Shown piece by piece: positions 1 to 9,341 of a DNA stretch of 64,000 bases. Below the pieces are notes generated by a model, which saw only the letters and a program-made list of their open reading frames with translations, made no database searches and had not been told where the DNA came from. The DNA comes from Crossiella sp. CA-258035 (lineage in GTDB: Bacteria > Actinomycetota > Actinomycetes > Mycobacteriales > Pseudonocardiaceae), in the NCBI RefSeq assembly GCF_030064675.1, contig NZ_CP116413.1, positions 6,976,001 through 7,040,000 of the forward strand, given 5' to 3'. The position numbers and the translations under genes were made by a program. Positions within the stretch are counted from its first letter, which is position 1; each line of letters starts with the position of its first letter.

Positions 1-81
1 ACAGCCACGATCGTGGTTGAACCGGCCCGGGGTGGGCACCCTGCTGCTCGTACAGCCGCTGTCTAGCAGGGGAGCTGACGT

Positions 82-267
82 ATGAGTACCGGAGACAAGA
101 TCGACGCCAAGGCCGACCAGGTCAAGGGCAAGGTCAAGGAAGCGGCCGGCCGCGCCACCGATGACGAGGGCATGGAGGCCGAGGGTCGTGGTGACCAGGC
201 CAAGGGCGACCTGAAGCAGGGCGTGGAGAAGGCGAAGGACGCGGTCAAGAACATCGTCAAGGACTGA
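82..267 (+). CDS. CsbD family stress-response protein
   Basis: Small (61 aa), highly charged Lys/Asp/Glu/Gly-rich protein with no signal peptide or membrane segment. It contains the CsbD signature: repeated KADQVKGKVKEAAG-like stretches near the N terminus and GDLKQGVEKAKDAVK near the C terminus. The length is usual for the family. CsbD proteins are abundant general-stress proteins (sigma-B controlled in Bacillus); their biochemical role is unknown. The ATG at 82 follows a good ribosome site (AGGGGAG, about 7 bases upstream). The gene stands alone and ends in a strong hairpin shared with the convergent LuxR gene. Confidence 0.92.
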   Translation: MSTGDKIDAKADQVKGKVKEAAGRATDDEGMEAEGRGDQAKGDLKQGVEKAKDAVKNIVKD

Positions 268-280
268 CCGGTCCGGCTCG

Positions 281-310
281 GCGGCGGGTGAGGCCCTCAT
301 CACCCGCCGC
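281..310. terminator. Bidirectional hairpin terminator between csbD-like and luxR-like genes
   Basis: Perfect 11-bp stem (GCGGCGGGTGA at 281-291 with TCACCCGCCGC at 300-310) and an 8-base loop. It lies between two convergent stop codons (267 and 317). There is no U-tract, which is common for actinobacterial terminators. Confidence 0.75.
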
Positions 311-316
311 GCCGGG

Positions 317-940
317 TCAGATCATTCCGGCGCGCATCGCGTAGGCCACCGCGTGCGGCCGGTTCTTCAGCTTCAACCGCTGGGTGACACCGGAGATCAC
401 GTTCTTCACGGTCCGCTCGGAGTAGCAGAGCCGGGTGGCGATCTCCGCGGTGTCCCAGCCGTCGGCCATCAACCGCAGCACGTCGACCTCGCGCGGACTC
501 AGCCCCGCGGCGTTCATGCCCTTGGGCGCCAACAGTTCCCGTTGCAGCCGCTCCACGTGCTTGAGCAGCTCGCCGAGCATCACCGGCGGCAGCACCCCGC
601 CGCCCGCCGCGGCCGCGCGCACACCGTGCACCAGCCGGTCGCCGGTGGCCGCCGCCCTGGGCAGCACCGCGACCACCCGGCATTCCACCGCCGCGAGCAG
701 TTCGGACTCCTCTAACTGGTTCACCACCAGTACAACCGGTACGCCACCGTTGTTGGCCGCCCGGCGCAGCAGCGAGAGCAGTTCGGAGGTCAGCGCGTCG
801 GCGACGACCACTCGGACGTCGGCGCGCGGTGACTGCAAGCCCTCCTCGACCACCATGTCGGCGCAGGCGCGCAGCGTGCCGGTGAGACCGGCGGCGGTGA
901 GTGGATCTGGTGCGTAGACCGCGACGCGCATTGCTTCCAC
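317..940 (-). CDS. LuxR-family (NarL-like) response-regulator-type transcription factor
   Basis: 207-aa protein with an N-terminal receiver-like fold (AVYAPDPLTAAGLTGTL start) and a C-terminal LuxR/GerE helix-turn-helix (LSPREVDVLRLMADG, then TAEIATRLCYSERTVKNVI). The receiver is atypical: the usual acidic pair near residue 10 and the phospho-acceptor Asp are not obvious, so phosphorylation-independent control is likely. No histidine kinase is adjacent. The GTG at 940 is preferred because GGGGAGA lies 6 bases upstream; ATG 931 is the alternative. The target is unknown. Confidence 0.85.
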   Translation of the reverse strand: MEAMRVAVYAPDPLTAAGLTGTLRACADMVVEEGLQSPRADVRVVVADALTSELLSLLRRAANNGGVPVVLVVNQLEESELLAAVECRVVAVLPRAAATGDRLVHGVRAAAAGGGVLPPVMLGELLKHVERLQRELLAPKGMNAAGLSPREVDVLRLMADGWDTAEIATRLCYSERTVKNVISGVTQRLKLKNRPHAVAYAMRAGMI

Positions 941-1148
941 TGCGTTCTCCCCGTACGTGGTGGGTCAACGCCGCCAATCCTCACCCTGAGTGACGCAGGA
1001 GACATCGGCCACCTGACGGTGTCCACGCGGAAGTGGGTTGACCTGCGCTGACCGTGGTCTACAGGGGCAACTTCGCTGGTGCGCGAGGGCAACCTGCGGA
1101 TACCTGCGGTGGCCACCTGTGGACGACGTGCCTCGTCATCCGGCCGGG

Positions 1149-3980
1149 TCAGCCGGCGCGGCGGCGGAAGACCTCCCTGGCGATCTCCACCCGGCCGCGC
1201 ATGCCGAGCTTGCCCAGGATGTGCGAGATGTGGGTCTGCACGGTCCGCGGGGAGAGGAACAGTCCGGCGGCGATGCCGGGGGTGGACTGGCCGTCGGCGA
1301 CGAGCTCGGCGATGCGCAGTTCGGTGGGGGTCAGCGCGTCCCAGCCGGTCAGCTCACGGGCGGCGCGGCGGCCGCGCACGCCCCGGCGGACCCCGTGTTC
1401 GCGGAGCCTGCCCTCGGCGCGGCGGATGTCCCATTCGGCGCCGAACTCGCCGTAGCGGGTGACCGCCTCGTGCAGCGCGTCCCTGGCCTCGGCGTGCGCA
1501 CCGGTCGCGGCGAGCACGGTGGCCAGGTCCTCCAGGGCCGCGGCCAGCTCCACCGCGGGACCGGCGGCACGGTAGTGATCGACGGCGGCGCGCAGCGGCA
1601 CGGGGTCACCGTCGAGAAGTCCTTGGCAGCGCAGCACAGCCGCGGCGGCCCGGCCGGGTGCGGCCTCGGCGTCGGCCTCGGCGCGGCAGGCGGCCAGCGC
1701 GGCGCGGGCGGTGTCCGGCTCCTCGTTGGCCAGGGCGAGGCGGAGCAGATCGGGCAGCCACTGGTGGATCAGCGACATCTCGCCGGGCCGCCGGTCCAGC
1801 AGCGTGCCGGCCAGGGTGGTCATGGCCGCGCGCGGATCGCCGTCCTGTTCCAGCACCACGCTGCGCGCGGCGATGAGGAAGTCCTGGTTCTCCCGGTCGC
1901 CGATGGTGCTGACCGGCAGGGCGGCGCCGTCGCGCAGGTGCGCGCGGGCGGCTTCGCGGTGGTCCTGGCGGGCGGCGATCATCGCGGCCACCCCGTGCCA
2001 CAGCAGGGACGGTCCGGGTTCGCGCAGCCCTGAGTAGGTGAAGCCAACCTCGGTCAGGTGCTCCGGGTCGAGCTCGGCGCGGGCATCCGCCCACTCGCCG
2101 AGCCAGTACCGCAGCACCGCCGTGGTCACCCCCGGCCTGACCGCGGCGGAACCCCGCACGCCGCTGTCGCGTTCCTGGCGCAGCGCGGCCGCGGCCTCCG
2201 GCCAGCGGGCCAGGTTCTGCAGGGTGAAGATCCGCGCGTCCTGGGCGAAGGCCAGCAGGTCGGTGTGGTCCGGGCCGGCGCGCAACACCTCCAGCGCGTG
2301 GTCGAGACTGGCCAGCGCGGCGAGGTGGTCGCGGCGGATGGACTGGTTGACCCACAGCACGGTCAGCGCGTAGGCGGTGCCGAAGGAGTCGCCGACGCTC
2401 TCGGCCATGTGCAGCGCCTGCCGCGCGGTCCGCTCGGCCGCCTCGACATCGCCCTCCCCCGCCCGCTGGTACATGGCCAGCGATCCGAGCAGCCGGGCCC
2501 GCCACGCCACCGGCAGGTCGGTGCGGGCCAGCGCGCGCCGCACCGCCTCCACCGCCTCGGTGTTGCGGCCCAGGCTGAACAACGCCCGCACCAGCACGAA
2601 GTACATCTCGGCCCGGTGCCCGCTCCGGCTCGCCGCGGCCAGGGCCTGCCGCGCCCGCACCACCGCCTCGTCGTGGCGGGCGACGCCGAGCAGCACCCAG
2701 GCGAGCACCACCAGCAGGACCTCGCCGTGCCCGTCCTCGACCACGGCCTGGTCCACATCGCGGCAGAGCAGCTCGATCGCGATCTCCGGCGCGTGCGCCG
2801 CCAGCGCGGTCGCCGTGCCGGCCAGCCACTCCCGCGCCCAGGCGTCGCCCGGCTGCCCGGAGGCGAGCAGCTGCTCGGCCACCCGCAGCGCCCCGCCACC
2901 GGAGTCGGCCAGCGTCTGCGCCGCCTCTCGGTGCAGGGCGGCCCGCAGCGCGGCGGGCATGCCGTCGTAGAGCGCCTGCCGGATCAGCGGATGCCGGAAC
3001 GCCATGTGGCTGCCGGCGTCCACCACGATCCCCGCGGCCAGCGCGTCCTGCAGCCCCAGCACCAGCTCCGCGGCCGGCCGCCGCATCAGCACCGCGACCT
3101 CGGTGACCGCGAACCGCCCGCCCAGCAACGCGGCCATCCGCAGGATCTCCGCCGACCCCTCCGGCACCACCCGCAACCGCCCGGTCAACGCCTCCGCGAA
3201 CGAGCTCGGCAACCGCGCCCCCCGCCCCGAGGCGCCACTGCGACGCGCCGCGTCAGCGAGCTCCCGCAGGTAGAGCGGATTGCCCAACGCCAGCTCCCGC
3301 AACCGGTCCCGCGCCGCCCCCGGCAACTCCCCCAGCCCGGGCAACCCCGCCAACAACTCCGCGGCCTGCCCATCCGCGAGCGGCTCCAGCACCAGCAACG
3401 GATGCCCCCGCCGCGCCAGGGCGGCACGCAACTCCTGGACCTCGCGGCGGCGCGGCACCGGCCGGCAGGTGGTGACGAGCAGGAGCGGGAGCTGGTCGAC
3501 CGCGGTCACCAGCCGGTGCCACATCAGGAAGGAGGCCTCGTCGAGGTACTGGAGGTCATCCACCACGAGCACGGTCGGCCCCGCGGTGCACAACTCGTCC
3601 ACCAGCCCCGCCAACAGCTCGATCTCCACCCACCCGACGTCCGCCGCCTCCAGCAACCCCAGCCGCCGCTCCCGCAACGCCGCCGCGATCCGCGCCCGCC
3701 GCGGATCCGCCGACCGCGGCCCGACCTGCAACAGGTCCAGCATCACCCGCAACGGCGACCGCTGCGACATCGGATCGGCAACCCCGGCCAGCACCCCGTA
3801 CCCGGCCTCCCGCGCCACCTCCAACCCCCGCGCCACCAACGCCGACTTCCCAATCCCCGGCTCCCCCTCAACCCACACGGCCGCGCCGGTACCGCGACCA
3901 AGGTTCGCCACGGCGGACCGGAGCACGGCGAGTTCCGCCTCACGACCGATCCACACATCGGACGGGGGCTCGGGCTGCAT
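1149..3980 (-). CDS. Large ATP-binding LuxR regulator (LAL family)
   Basis: 943-aa STAND-type regulator. An N-terminal AAA/NACHT-like ATPase carries Walker A (GEPGIGKSALV, near residue 45) and Walker B (VLVVDDLQYLDE, near residue 140). A long alpha-helical TPR-like middle follows. The C-terminal LuxR helix-turn-helix reads LTPTELRIAELVADGQ then SPRTVQTHISHILGKLGM. Length and order match LAL activators such as MalT-like and polyketide-pathway regulators. ATG 3980 starts the conserved IGREAEL motif region. It is monocistronic and its ligand and targets are unknown. A LuxR gene with a similar C-terminal plan but no ATPase lies at 5880-7949. Confidence 0.93.
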   Translation of the reverse strand: MQPEPPSDVWIGREAELAVLRSAVANLGRGTGAAVWVEGEPGIGKSALVARGLEVAREAGYGVLAGVADPMSQRSPLRVMLDLLQVGPRSADPRRARIAAALRERRLGLLEAADVGWVEIELLAGLVDELCTAGPTVLVVDDLQYLDEASFLMWHRLVTAVDQLPLLLVTTCRPVPRRREVQELRAALARRGHPLLVLEPLADGQAAELLAGLPGLGELPGAARDRLRELALGNPLYLRELADAARRSGASGRGARLPSSFAEALTGRLRVVPEGSAEILRMAALLGGRFAVTEVAVLMRRPAAELVLGLQDALAAGIVVDAGSHMAFRHPLIRQALYDGMPAALRAALHREAAQTLADSGGGALRVAEQLLASGQPGDAWAREWLAGTATALAAHAPEIAIELLCRDVDQAVVEDGHGEVLLVVLAWVLLGVARHDEAVVRARQALAAASRSGHRAEMYFVLVRALFSLGRNTEAVEAVRRALARTDLPVAWRARLLGSLAMYQRAGEGDVEAAERTARQALHMAESVGDSFGTAYALTVLWVNQSIRRDHLAALASLDHALEVLRAGPDHTDLLAFAQDARIFTLQNLARWPEAAAALRQERDSGVRGSAAVRPGVTTAVLRYWLGEWADARAELDPEHLTEVGFTYSGLREPGPSLLWHGVAAMIAARQDHREAARAHLRDGAALPVSTIGDRENQDFLIAARSVVLEQDGDPRAAMTTLAGTLLDRRPGEMSLIHQWLPDLLRLALANEEPDTARAALAACRAEADAEAAPGRAAAAVLRCQGLLDGDPVPLRAAVDHYRAAGPAVELAAALEDLATVLAATGAHAEARDALHEAVTRYGEFGAEWDIRRAEGRLREHGVRRGVRGRRAARELTGWDALTPTELRIAELVADGQSTPGIAAGLFLSPRTVQTHISHILGKLGMRGRVEIAREVFRRRAG

Positions 3981-4391
3981 GCGCAGTAACTTACGACCCG
4001 GTCGGATCCGGTCGCCACAAGCCCGCGGGCGGGTTGCGGCGGGGCGCGCAGGTCACGCGGGGCGCGGGGCGGGCGATCGGGATCAGTGTGGCGCCGGCCG
4101 TCTGCCCCGGGTTCCGGCGCGGGCGAGGCCGGTGCTGCCGAGGGGACGCCCCGGGCTGGCCGCGACCGCGAGCGAACGCGCGACGGCAAGGCGACAAGGC
4201 GCGGCGCGACGGCGAACGGTCACGAGCGGGCGCGCACGGCGGCGGGTGGCAGCGGGTGGCGGCAGCGCGCAGTCGCGGCGGGAAGCCGCGAAACGGCAGC
4301 CAGTAGGGGCCGTGGCGGCAAACCCTGGCGTGCACGGCGGGCAGCGGCGGGCCGGTGCGCGGCGGCTACCGGCGGGGCTCGGGGCGGCTGG
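3981..4391. other. Gene-free stretch upstream of the LAL regulator
   Basis: About 410 bases between the LAL start codon and the stop of the lipoprotein gene. It is very GC-rich. Open frames exist on both strands but have no ribosome site and a low-complexity Arg/Gly/Ala composition, so they look like chance frames. No clear promoter, RNA or repeat was recognised. Confidence 0.5.
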
Positions 4392-4826
4392 TCAGTCCGT
4401 GAAGCTGCCGGACAGGTTGGCGGTGTTCTTGGTGCCGGGCGAGCCGCCGCCACCGGTGCGCGTCACGAGCTTTCCGTTGACCGTGGCGGTCGCGGACATG
4501 GTTCCGCCGGTGTGCTGCATGGTCAGCTTCCACTCGTGGCGTCCGGTTCCGAACGGGACCGTGACGGTTTTACGCCACGGCAGTTTCACCGACTCCTCCT
4601 CGCTGACCTTCCCGTCGAGGGTGAAGGTGGCGGTGGAGAGGGTGGCCGAGCCGGTCACCTCGAGCTCCAGTACGTGTTGTGCGGCCGCGGAGCTCTCGGA
4701 GGTCGCGGCACCGCTCGCCGAGGACGCGGGGGCCTGGGGTGGTGTGGGCGAGGCTGGGGATGCCGGGTTCCCGCACGCGGTGAGCAGGGCCGCGGACAGG
4801 AGTGCGACGACGACGGTTCGGGTCAT
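4392..4826 (-). CDS. Small secreted lipoprotein, MmpS-like
   Basis: 144-aa protein. The signal peptide MTRTVVVALLSAALLTACGN ends in a lipobox (L-T-A-C), predicting lipidation at Cys18. A Ser/Ala/Pro-rich linker of about 30 residues follows. A beta-rich domain then carries VTGSATLSTATFTLDG, LPWRKTVTVPFG and MSATATVNGKLV, resembling the MmpS/small actinobacterial lipoprotein fold (usually around 140 aa). ATG 4826 is chosen because it starts the signal peptide, although the frame is open much farther upstream. No RND transporter (MmpL) is adjacent, so the partner is unknown. Confidence 0.8.
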   Translation of the reverse strand: MTRTVVVALLSAALLTACGNPASPASPTPPQAPASSASGAATSESSAAAQHVLELEVTGSATLSTATFTLDGKVSEEESVKLPWRKTVTVPFGTGRHEWKLTMQHTGGTMSATATVNGKLVTRTGGGGSPGTKNTANLSGSFTD

Positions 4827-5527
4827 GGCTGCCAGTAGATCCGCGGCCGTGGGAACGGGCAACGCGGCGGGCCGGTTCCTGCCATGCTCCCCGCGGCTGC
4901 GGACTCGCGCCATGCTCGGGCTCGCCCATGCCGCTGCCTCGCTCCATGCTTGTGCGGCATCGGCGTGCGGCCCGGCGTTCCGCTGCTGCGCGGCCCGGCG
5001 TTCCGCCGTCGTGCGGCCCGGCGTTCGCTGTCGTGCGGCCTGGTGCTCCGCCGCTTCCGTCGACCGGTGCTTCGCTACTTCCGTCGAGCCGCTTCCGCTC
5101 TGGTCGGGTGGACTGCCTCCTTTGTGGTCGGTTGGATCGCTTCCGCTTCCGCTTCGGTGGAGTGCTGGGGTCGAGGCGGGGGCTTGAGGGCGTCGCGGGG
5201 GTGGGTGCCGCGCGGGGGCGCCGCTCTTCTTTCGCGCAACGCGGGAAACAGTGATTCGGTTCCTTTCTGTCTTGATCTTGGCGGGGAAATGGGGGTTCGG
5301 GGTTGCGGAGCGGGCGCTCCGGTTGGGTTGTAGCTTAGCTGAGCTGGGGGTTTGGTGGAGGCGCGAGCCCAGGCGCGAATGGGGGTTCACTCGAAGGTGT
5401 GGCGGGGCGGGAGGGTGCGCGTGGGCAAGGTCGACTGGGGATGGGGGCAGAGTTGGCAGTGGGGGGTGTCGGGCGGGGCGGCGGAGGTAGTGGACTTCCG
5501 GGTGGTGTGATCGGCGGGAGGCGGCGG
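4827..5527. other. 700-bp intergenic region with degenerate tandem repeat
   Basis: No convincing gene. Around 4965-5052 about four degenerate 22-23-bp units begin with CGGCCCGGCGTTC. Further on there are TTCCGCT-type low-complexity runs. At 5230-5400 base composition drops (for example ATTCGGTTCCTTTCTGTCTTG), unlike the coding DNA around it. Long open frames on both strands have no ribosome site and biased composition. Confidence 0.5.
4965..5052. repeat. Degenerate 22-23-bp tandem repeat, about 4 units
   Basis: Units start at about 4968, 4991, 5014 and 5036, each beginning CGGCCCGGCGTTC (the last degenerates to CGGCCTGGTGCTC). The array is intergenic. It may be a slippage product rather than a functional element. 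Confidence 0.6.
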
Positions 5528-5839
5528 ATGGCTGGCAGCGACACCGGGTATGGCGGGCTGGCCGGCGATCTTTTCCTGCGGCTGGCGGCCGATGGGCGGC
5601 TCGCGCTTGATCCGGCGCAGGCGGCGGTGATCGTGGATGAGCTGGTGCGGACGCTGGACTCGGTGTGCCTCTTGCTGCGCTGTGCCGACGCCGAACCTCG
5701 GGAGTCGGCCGCGGACTGGCTGATCCCCGGCGGACGCGTGCCCGCGCTGGACATCGACCAGCCGAGGCTGGAGGCGGCCCGGCGGGAGCTGCCGAAGTAC
5801 ATCGAGGCGTTCCGGCTGGTGCGGGACCGGGCGTCCTAG
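5528..5839 (+). CDS. Conserved-type hypothetical protein, 103 aa
   Basis: 103-aa soluble protein with no signal or membrane segment and no domain I recognise. The region LALDPAQAAVIVDELVRTLDSV then LLLRCADAEP looks helical and amphipathic. ATG 5528 follows GGGAGG by about 5 bases; the frame is open to 5399 but lacks a better ribosome site. It is convergent with the LuxR gene at 5880 and shares a hairpin with it. A small helical cytoplasmic protein is all that can be inferred. Confidence 0.6.
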   Translation: MAGSDTGYGGLAGDLFLRLAADGRLALDPAQAAVIVDELVRTLDSVCLLLRCADAEPRESAADWLIPGGRVPALDIDQPRLEAARRELPKYIEAFRLVRDRAS

Positions 5840-5857
5840 ACCGGGTTTCCGATGTCA

Positions 5858-5873
5858 CGCCGGCGATCCGGCG
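5858..5873. terminator. Hairpin between convergent genes
   Basis: CGCCGG-CGAT-CCGGCG: a perfect 6-bp stem with a tetraloop between the stops at 5839 and 5880. Confidence 0.5.
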
Positions 5874-5879
5874 CGCGGG

Positions 5880-7949
5880 CTAGTCGAGTTCCGGGCCGGT
5901 CCAGGCGGCCAGGTCGCGGCGGCCGGTGATGCCGAGTTTGCGGTAGACGCTGGAGAGGTGGAACTCGACGGTGCGGCGGGCCAGGGTCAGCTCGTCGGCG
6001 ATCTGGGCGTTGGTCTGGCCGCGGGCGACCTGGCGGGCGATGCGTCGTTCCTGCGGGGTGAGGACGGGGCGGTCGGCCGGATCGGGGGTGCCCAGGGTGG
6101 CGCCGCAGTGGGCGGCCAGTTCGCGGGCGCGGGCCAGGTGGGGTTCCGCTTCCGCTGGGGAGCCTGCTTGGCGGAGGGCTTGGGCCAGGTCGTGGCGGGC
6201 GTGCGCCTCGGCGAGGGCGGCGCCCGCGGTGGCCAGGAGGCTGGCGGCCTCGGTGAGCAACGTGATCCGTTGGGGGCCGTCGCTGGTCAGGGCGCGGGCG
6301 TAGGTGGCGAAGCCGAGGGCGCGCGGGGTGCCCCAGGCCGCGGCGGCGGCCTGGTCGGCCTCGGCCAGGGCTTGGGCCTCGTCGTGGCGGTCGGCGCGGA
6401 GCAGGGTGCGCACCGCCTCGAAGCGCCAGGGCAGGAACTCGGCGTTGAGCTCGGCCCAGCCGGTGACGTGCCTGCCGCAGTCCAGTTGCGCCGTCAGCGC
6501 CGCGTCCAGGTCGCCGTTGGCGGCGGCGACCGCGCCCCGGCCGCGCAGCACGCACATCGAGGCGCCGGTGTCGCGGAGGTCGCCGTCGAGGCGGTACTCG
6601 GCGAGCACCTGTTCGGCCCGGCGCAACGCCCCGGTGTGCACCAGGGCCTCGGCCAGGTTGGCCGCGGCGGTGGCCACGATCGGATGGTCGCGGGCCAGGC
6701 CGGACGCCGCGCACGCGGCCAGCAGAGAGTCCAATGTGGACACTGTGACGCGCAGGTTTCCCTGACGCCGCAAAGAGTATGCCCGGGTCAGCTCGCAGCC
6801 GAAGCGCTGGATCTCGGTGTCCTCGACCGGCAGGGCGGTGTCCAGCTCGCGGCAGGCGCGTTCGGTGGCCGCGTCGTCCCCGGCCAGCAGCAGCGCGGAG
6901 AGCGCGAGCCAGCAGGCGTCCCACTCGTGCCGCGGGTCGGCCTCGGCCAGCACCGCGGTGGCCAGCTCGACCGCGTTGCCTGCGCGCGGTTCGCGCAGCG
7001 CCGCCAGGCAGGCCCGCACCGCGGCCAGGCCCCGGCGCGCCGGCGGATCGGCCAGGTCGGCCTTGGCCAGCCAGTCCGCCAGCCTGCTCAGCCGGGTGGT
7101 CCCGCCGGGTCGGAACAGCGCGAACCCGGCCCTGGTGAGCTGCAACCGGATCGCGGCCGGCGGATCGTGCTGGTGCAGCCGGTCGGCGGCCTCGTCGAAC
7201 AGGCGCAACGCGTCCTGGGTGCTCGGCAACCTTGTCACCAGCCGCCGCAGCAACCCGGTGGTGGCGGTGACCTCGACGGCGGTGTCCTCCCGCCGCAGCT
7301 CCCGCAACAGGCAGGTGAGGGCGGCCAGCGGGTCGGTGTCGGTGAGCATCGCGGCCAGCTGCTGGGTGTGCGCGACCCGTTCGGCCACCGGCATCGGTTC
7401 GGCCAGCGCGTGCCGCAGGTACTCCGCTGCCGCCCGCCAGTCCCCCCGGTCCAGCGCCTGCGCGGAGGCGGCGCACAGCGCGTCCGCCGCCCAGTCCAGG
7501 CCGACCGAGCCGATCCGCACCAGCTGGTCGGCGGTGCGTTCGGCCGCGCCGGGCAGCGCGCGCAGCATCTCCGCCGCGCGCAGCCGCACGGTGATCCGCG
7601 CGCCCACCGGCAGCCCGCCCAGGACGGTCTCGGCGGTGTCCGGCTCGTGGAAGGACAGCGGCACCCGGTTGACCAGCACGCCGGCCGCGGTCAGCACGTC
7701 CACCGCGGCCAGGGTGGCGGGCAGGCTCAGCTGGGCCAGCGCCGCGGTGTCGCCCAGTGGCGCCTCGGGACCGAGCACGGCCACCGCCACCGCCACCGCG
7801 CCCGCGTGCGGGCCGAGTCCCTCGAACACCGGCGGCAGCGGCGCGGCGCCGCTTTCCCGCCGTGGCGCGGGGGCGTCCGGGACCCCCTCGACGGCGCGCA
7901 GCGCGTCGACGTTGAGTCCCAGTCGTCCCGCCCAGGGTGATCCTGCCAA
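5880..7949 (-). CDS. LuxR-family regulator with helical sensor region, no ATPase domain
   Basis: About 689 aa. The C terminus is a LuxR/GerE helix-turn-helix (LTPQERRIARQVARGQTNAQ, then ARRTVEFHLSSVYRKLGI). The preceding roughly 600 residues are Ala/Leu/Arg-rich TPR-like helices as in LAL proteins. No Walker A or B motif is present, so it is a half-LAL. TTG 7949 is chosen because GGGAGAGGG lies 3-4 bases upstream; the frame continues open into the antisense of the P450 gene, which is not coding. It starts 64 bp downstream of the P450 stop on the same strand and may be cotranscribed with it. Confidence 0.8.
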   Translation of the reverse strand: MAGSPWAGRLGLNVDALRAVEGVPDAPAPRRESGAAPLPPVFEGLGPHAGAVAVAVAVLGPEAPLGDTAALAQLSLPATLAAVDVLTAAGVLVNRVPLSFHEPDTAETVLGGLPVGARITVRLRAAEMLRALPGAAERTADQLVRIGSVGLDWAADALCAASAQALDRGDWRAAAEYLRHALAEPMPVAERVAHTQQLAAMLTDTDPLAALTCLLRELRREDTAVEVTATTGLLRRLVTRLPSTQDALRLFDEAADRLHQHDPPAAIRLQLTRAGFALFRPGGTTRLSRLADWLAKADLADPPARRGLAAVRACLAALREPRAGNAVELATAVLAEADPRHEWDACWLALSALLLAGDDAATERACRELDTALPVEDTEIQRFGCELTRAYSLRRQGNLRVTVSTLDSLLAACAASGLARDHPIVATAAANLAEALVHTGALRRAEQVLAEYRLDGDLRDTGASMCVLRGRGAVAAANGDLDAALTAQLDCGRHVTGWAELNAEFLPWRFEAVRTLLRADRHDEAQALAEADQAAAAAWGTPRALGFATYARALTSDGPQRITLLTEAASLLATAGAALAEAHARHDLAQALRQAGSPAEAEPHLARARELAAHCGATLGTPDPADRPVLTPQERRIARQVARGQTNAQIADELTLARRTVEFHLSSVYRKLGITGRRDLAAWTGPELD

Positions 7950-8013
7950 CGTCCCTCTCCCACCCCTAGACCCGGTTCCGACCGTAGTCCTCCTCGCCCG
8001 CGGGGGTGGCGCC

Positions 8014-9165
8014 TCAGCATCCCCGCAGTGAAACGCGCAGGCCACGTAGCTCGTAGGCGGCGATCTCCGGCCGGTGGGCCACCGTCGGGCCGCTTTCCAG
8101 GGTGATTCCGGGCTGGTTGAGCAGGGCGTGCAGGAACAGGTCGCTCTCCAGCATCGCGATGTGCGCGCCGGGGCAGCGGTGCGGGCCGTCGCCGAAGGCC
8201 AGCGCGACCGGCGACGCCCCGTCGGCAAGCCCGCGACCTGGGCGGATGTCGGCCGGGTGGTCGCCGACCGCGGCCGGGTCCACGTTGGTGGCGCTGACCT
8301 CGATGTCCACCAGGTCACCGGCCGGGATGGTGACCCCGGTCAGCTCGATCGGGGCGGTGGTGCGGCGGCTGAGCCTGCTGACCACCGGTTCCAGCCGGAG
8401 CAGCTCGTGCAGCAGCGCCAGCCGCTCCGGCTCCTCGGCGGTGCGGTAGCGCTGTCCCAGGTCCGCGTCGGCGAGCAGGTGCCAGGCGGCCAGGTTGATG
8501 AACTCCCTGGTGGTGACCATGCCCGCGGCGGCGAAGGTCAGGCATTCGCCGAGGATCTCGCTGTCCCGGCAGCCCTCGTCGATCAGGTGCGAGATCAGGT
8601 CGTCCCGGCGTGCCCGGCGGCGGGCGCGCACGGCGGGGCGGACGTCGCCGAAGTGGAACCGCAGCCAGGCCAGGTTGAGCCGCAGGAACCCGGGCGGGGC
8701 AGCCGGGAAGAACGCCTCCAGCCGCCGGTCGATGCCGGGCCTGCTGTCGGTGAGGCCGACGACCTCGGCGACCACCTGGAGCGCGAGCTGGAAGCTGAGC
8801 CTGCTCAGGTCGGCGCTGCCCGCCTGGCGCAGCACCGCGAGCTGCTCCTGCACCACCCTGCGCATCAGCGGCCGGTAGTGCTGCTCGACTCGGCGTGGGG
8901 TGAAGAACCGGGCGGTCTGGCGTCGGTGCTCGCGGTGCTCGGGACCGTCGCGGTACAGCACGGGACGGCGCAGGCCGCTGGGCAGCTTGTCCATCCGCTC
9001 CACGGCCAGCCCGGCCTGGCGGGTGTCGGTGCTGCGCAGCACGGTGCGGCCCTCGGCGAGGCCACGAACGGACCAGTGCCCGGCCGCCACCTGGGTGATG
9101 GGACAGCCTGCCTCGCTGTTCCGGACGCGCCGCCGGTCCCGGCCCGTGCTCGCCTCGCTGCCCAT
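8014..9165 (-). CDS. Cytochrome P450
   Basis: 383-aa soluble bacterial P450, slightly shorter than the usual 400. The heme-binding loop FGDGPHRCPGAHIA has its ligand Cys near residue 330. The K-helix ExxR is ELLRLEP, and the oxygen-activation I-helix is AAAGMVTTREF. An acidic/arginine-rich N terminus replaces any membrane anchor. The substrate cannot be deduced; no ferredoxin or reductase gene is adjacent. ATG 9165 is the first plausible start. The downstream LuxR regulator on the same strand suggests a small specialised-metabolism or detoxification unit. Confidence 0.92.
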   Translation of the reverse strand: MGSEASTGRDRRRVRNSEAGCPITQVAAGHWSVRGLAEGRTVLRSTDTRQAGLAVERMDKLPSGLRRPVLYRDGPEHREHRRQTARFFTPRRVEQHYRPLMRRVVQEQLAVLRQAGSADLSRLSFQLALQVVAEVVGLTDSRPGIDRRLEAFFPAAPPGFLRLNLAWLRFHFGDVRPAVRARRRARRDDLISHLIDEGCRDSEILGECLTFAAAGMVTTREFINLAAWHLLADADLGQRYRTAEEPERLALLHELLRLEPVVSRLSRRTTAPIELTGVTIPAGDLVDIEVSATNVDPAAVGDHPADIRPGRGLADGASPVALAFGDGPHRCPGAHIAMLESDLFLHALLNQPGITLESGPTVAHRPEIAAYELRGLRVSLRGC

Positions 9166-9341
9166 GTCGCCCCCCGGCTCCTCGATCTCCGGGGCAACGT
9201 TACGCGGTGGCCCAGTCGTGACCGCCGCTTCCCTGGTTCGTTGCCCCAGCTCACCCGTAGTGGTGAACGAAGGTGCTGGGAGCTAACGACTTTCCGTCAC
9301 CGCGCGAGGTCCGGGCATACCTTGACACGCAGGGAGCGACC

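Noticed and set aside
1-81. Sigma-B-type promoter before the CsbD-like gene
   Set aside because: GTTGA and GGGTGGG are present but the spacing and -10 do not match the GTTT-N14-16-GGGTA consensus well enough.
7950-8318. Extended N terminus of the LuxR protein at 5880
   Set aside because: The extension is antisense of the P450 gene; TTG 7949 has a good ribosome site.
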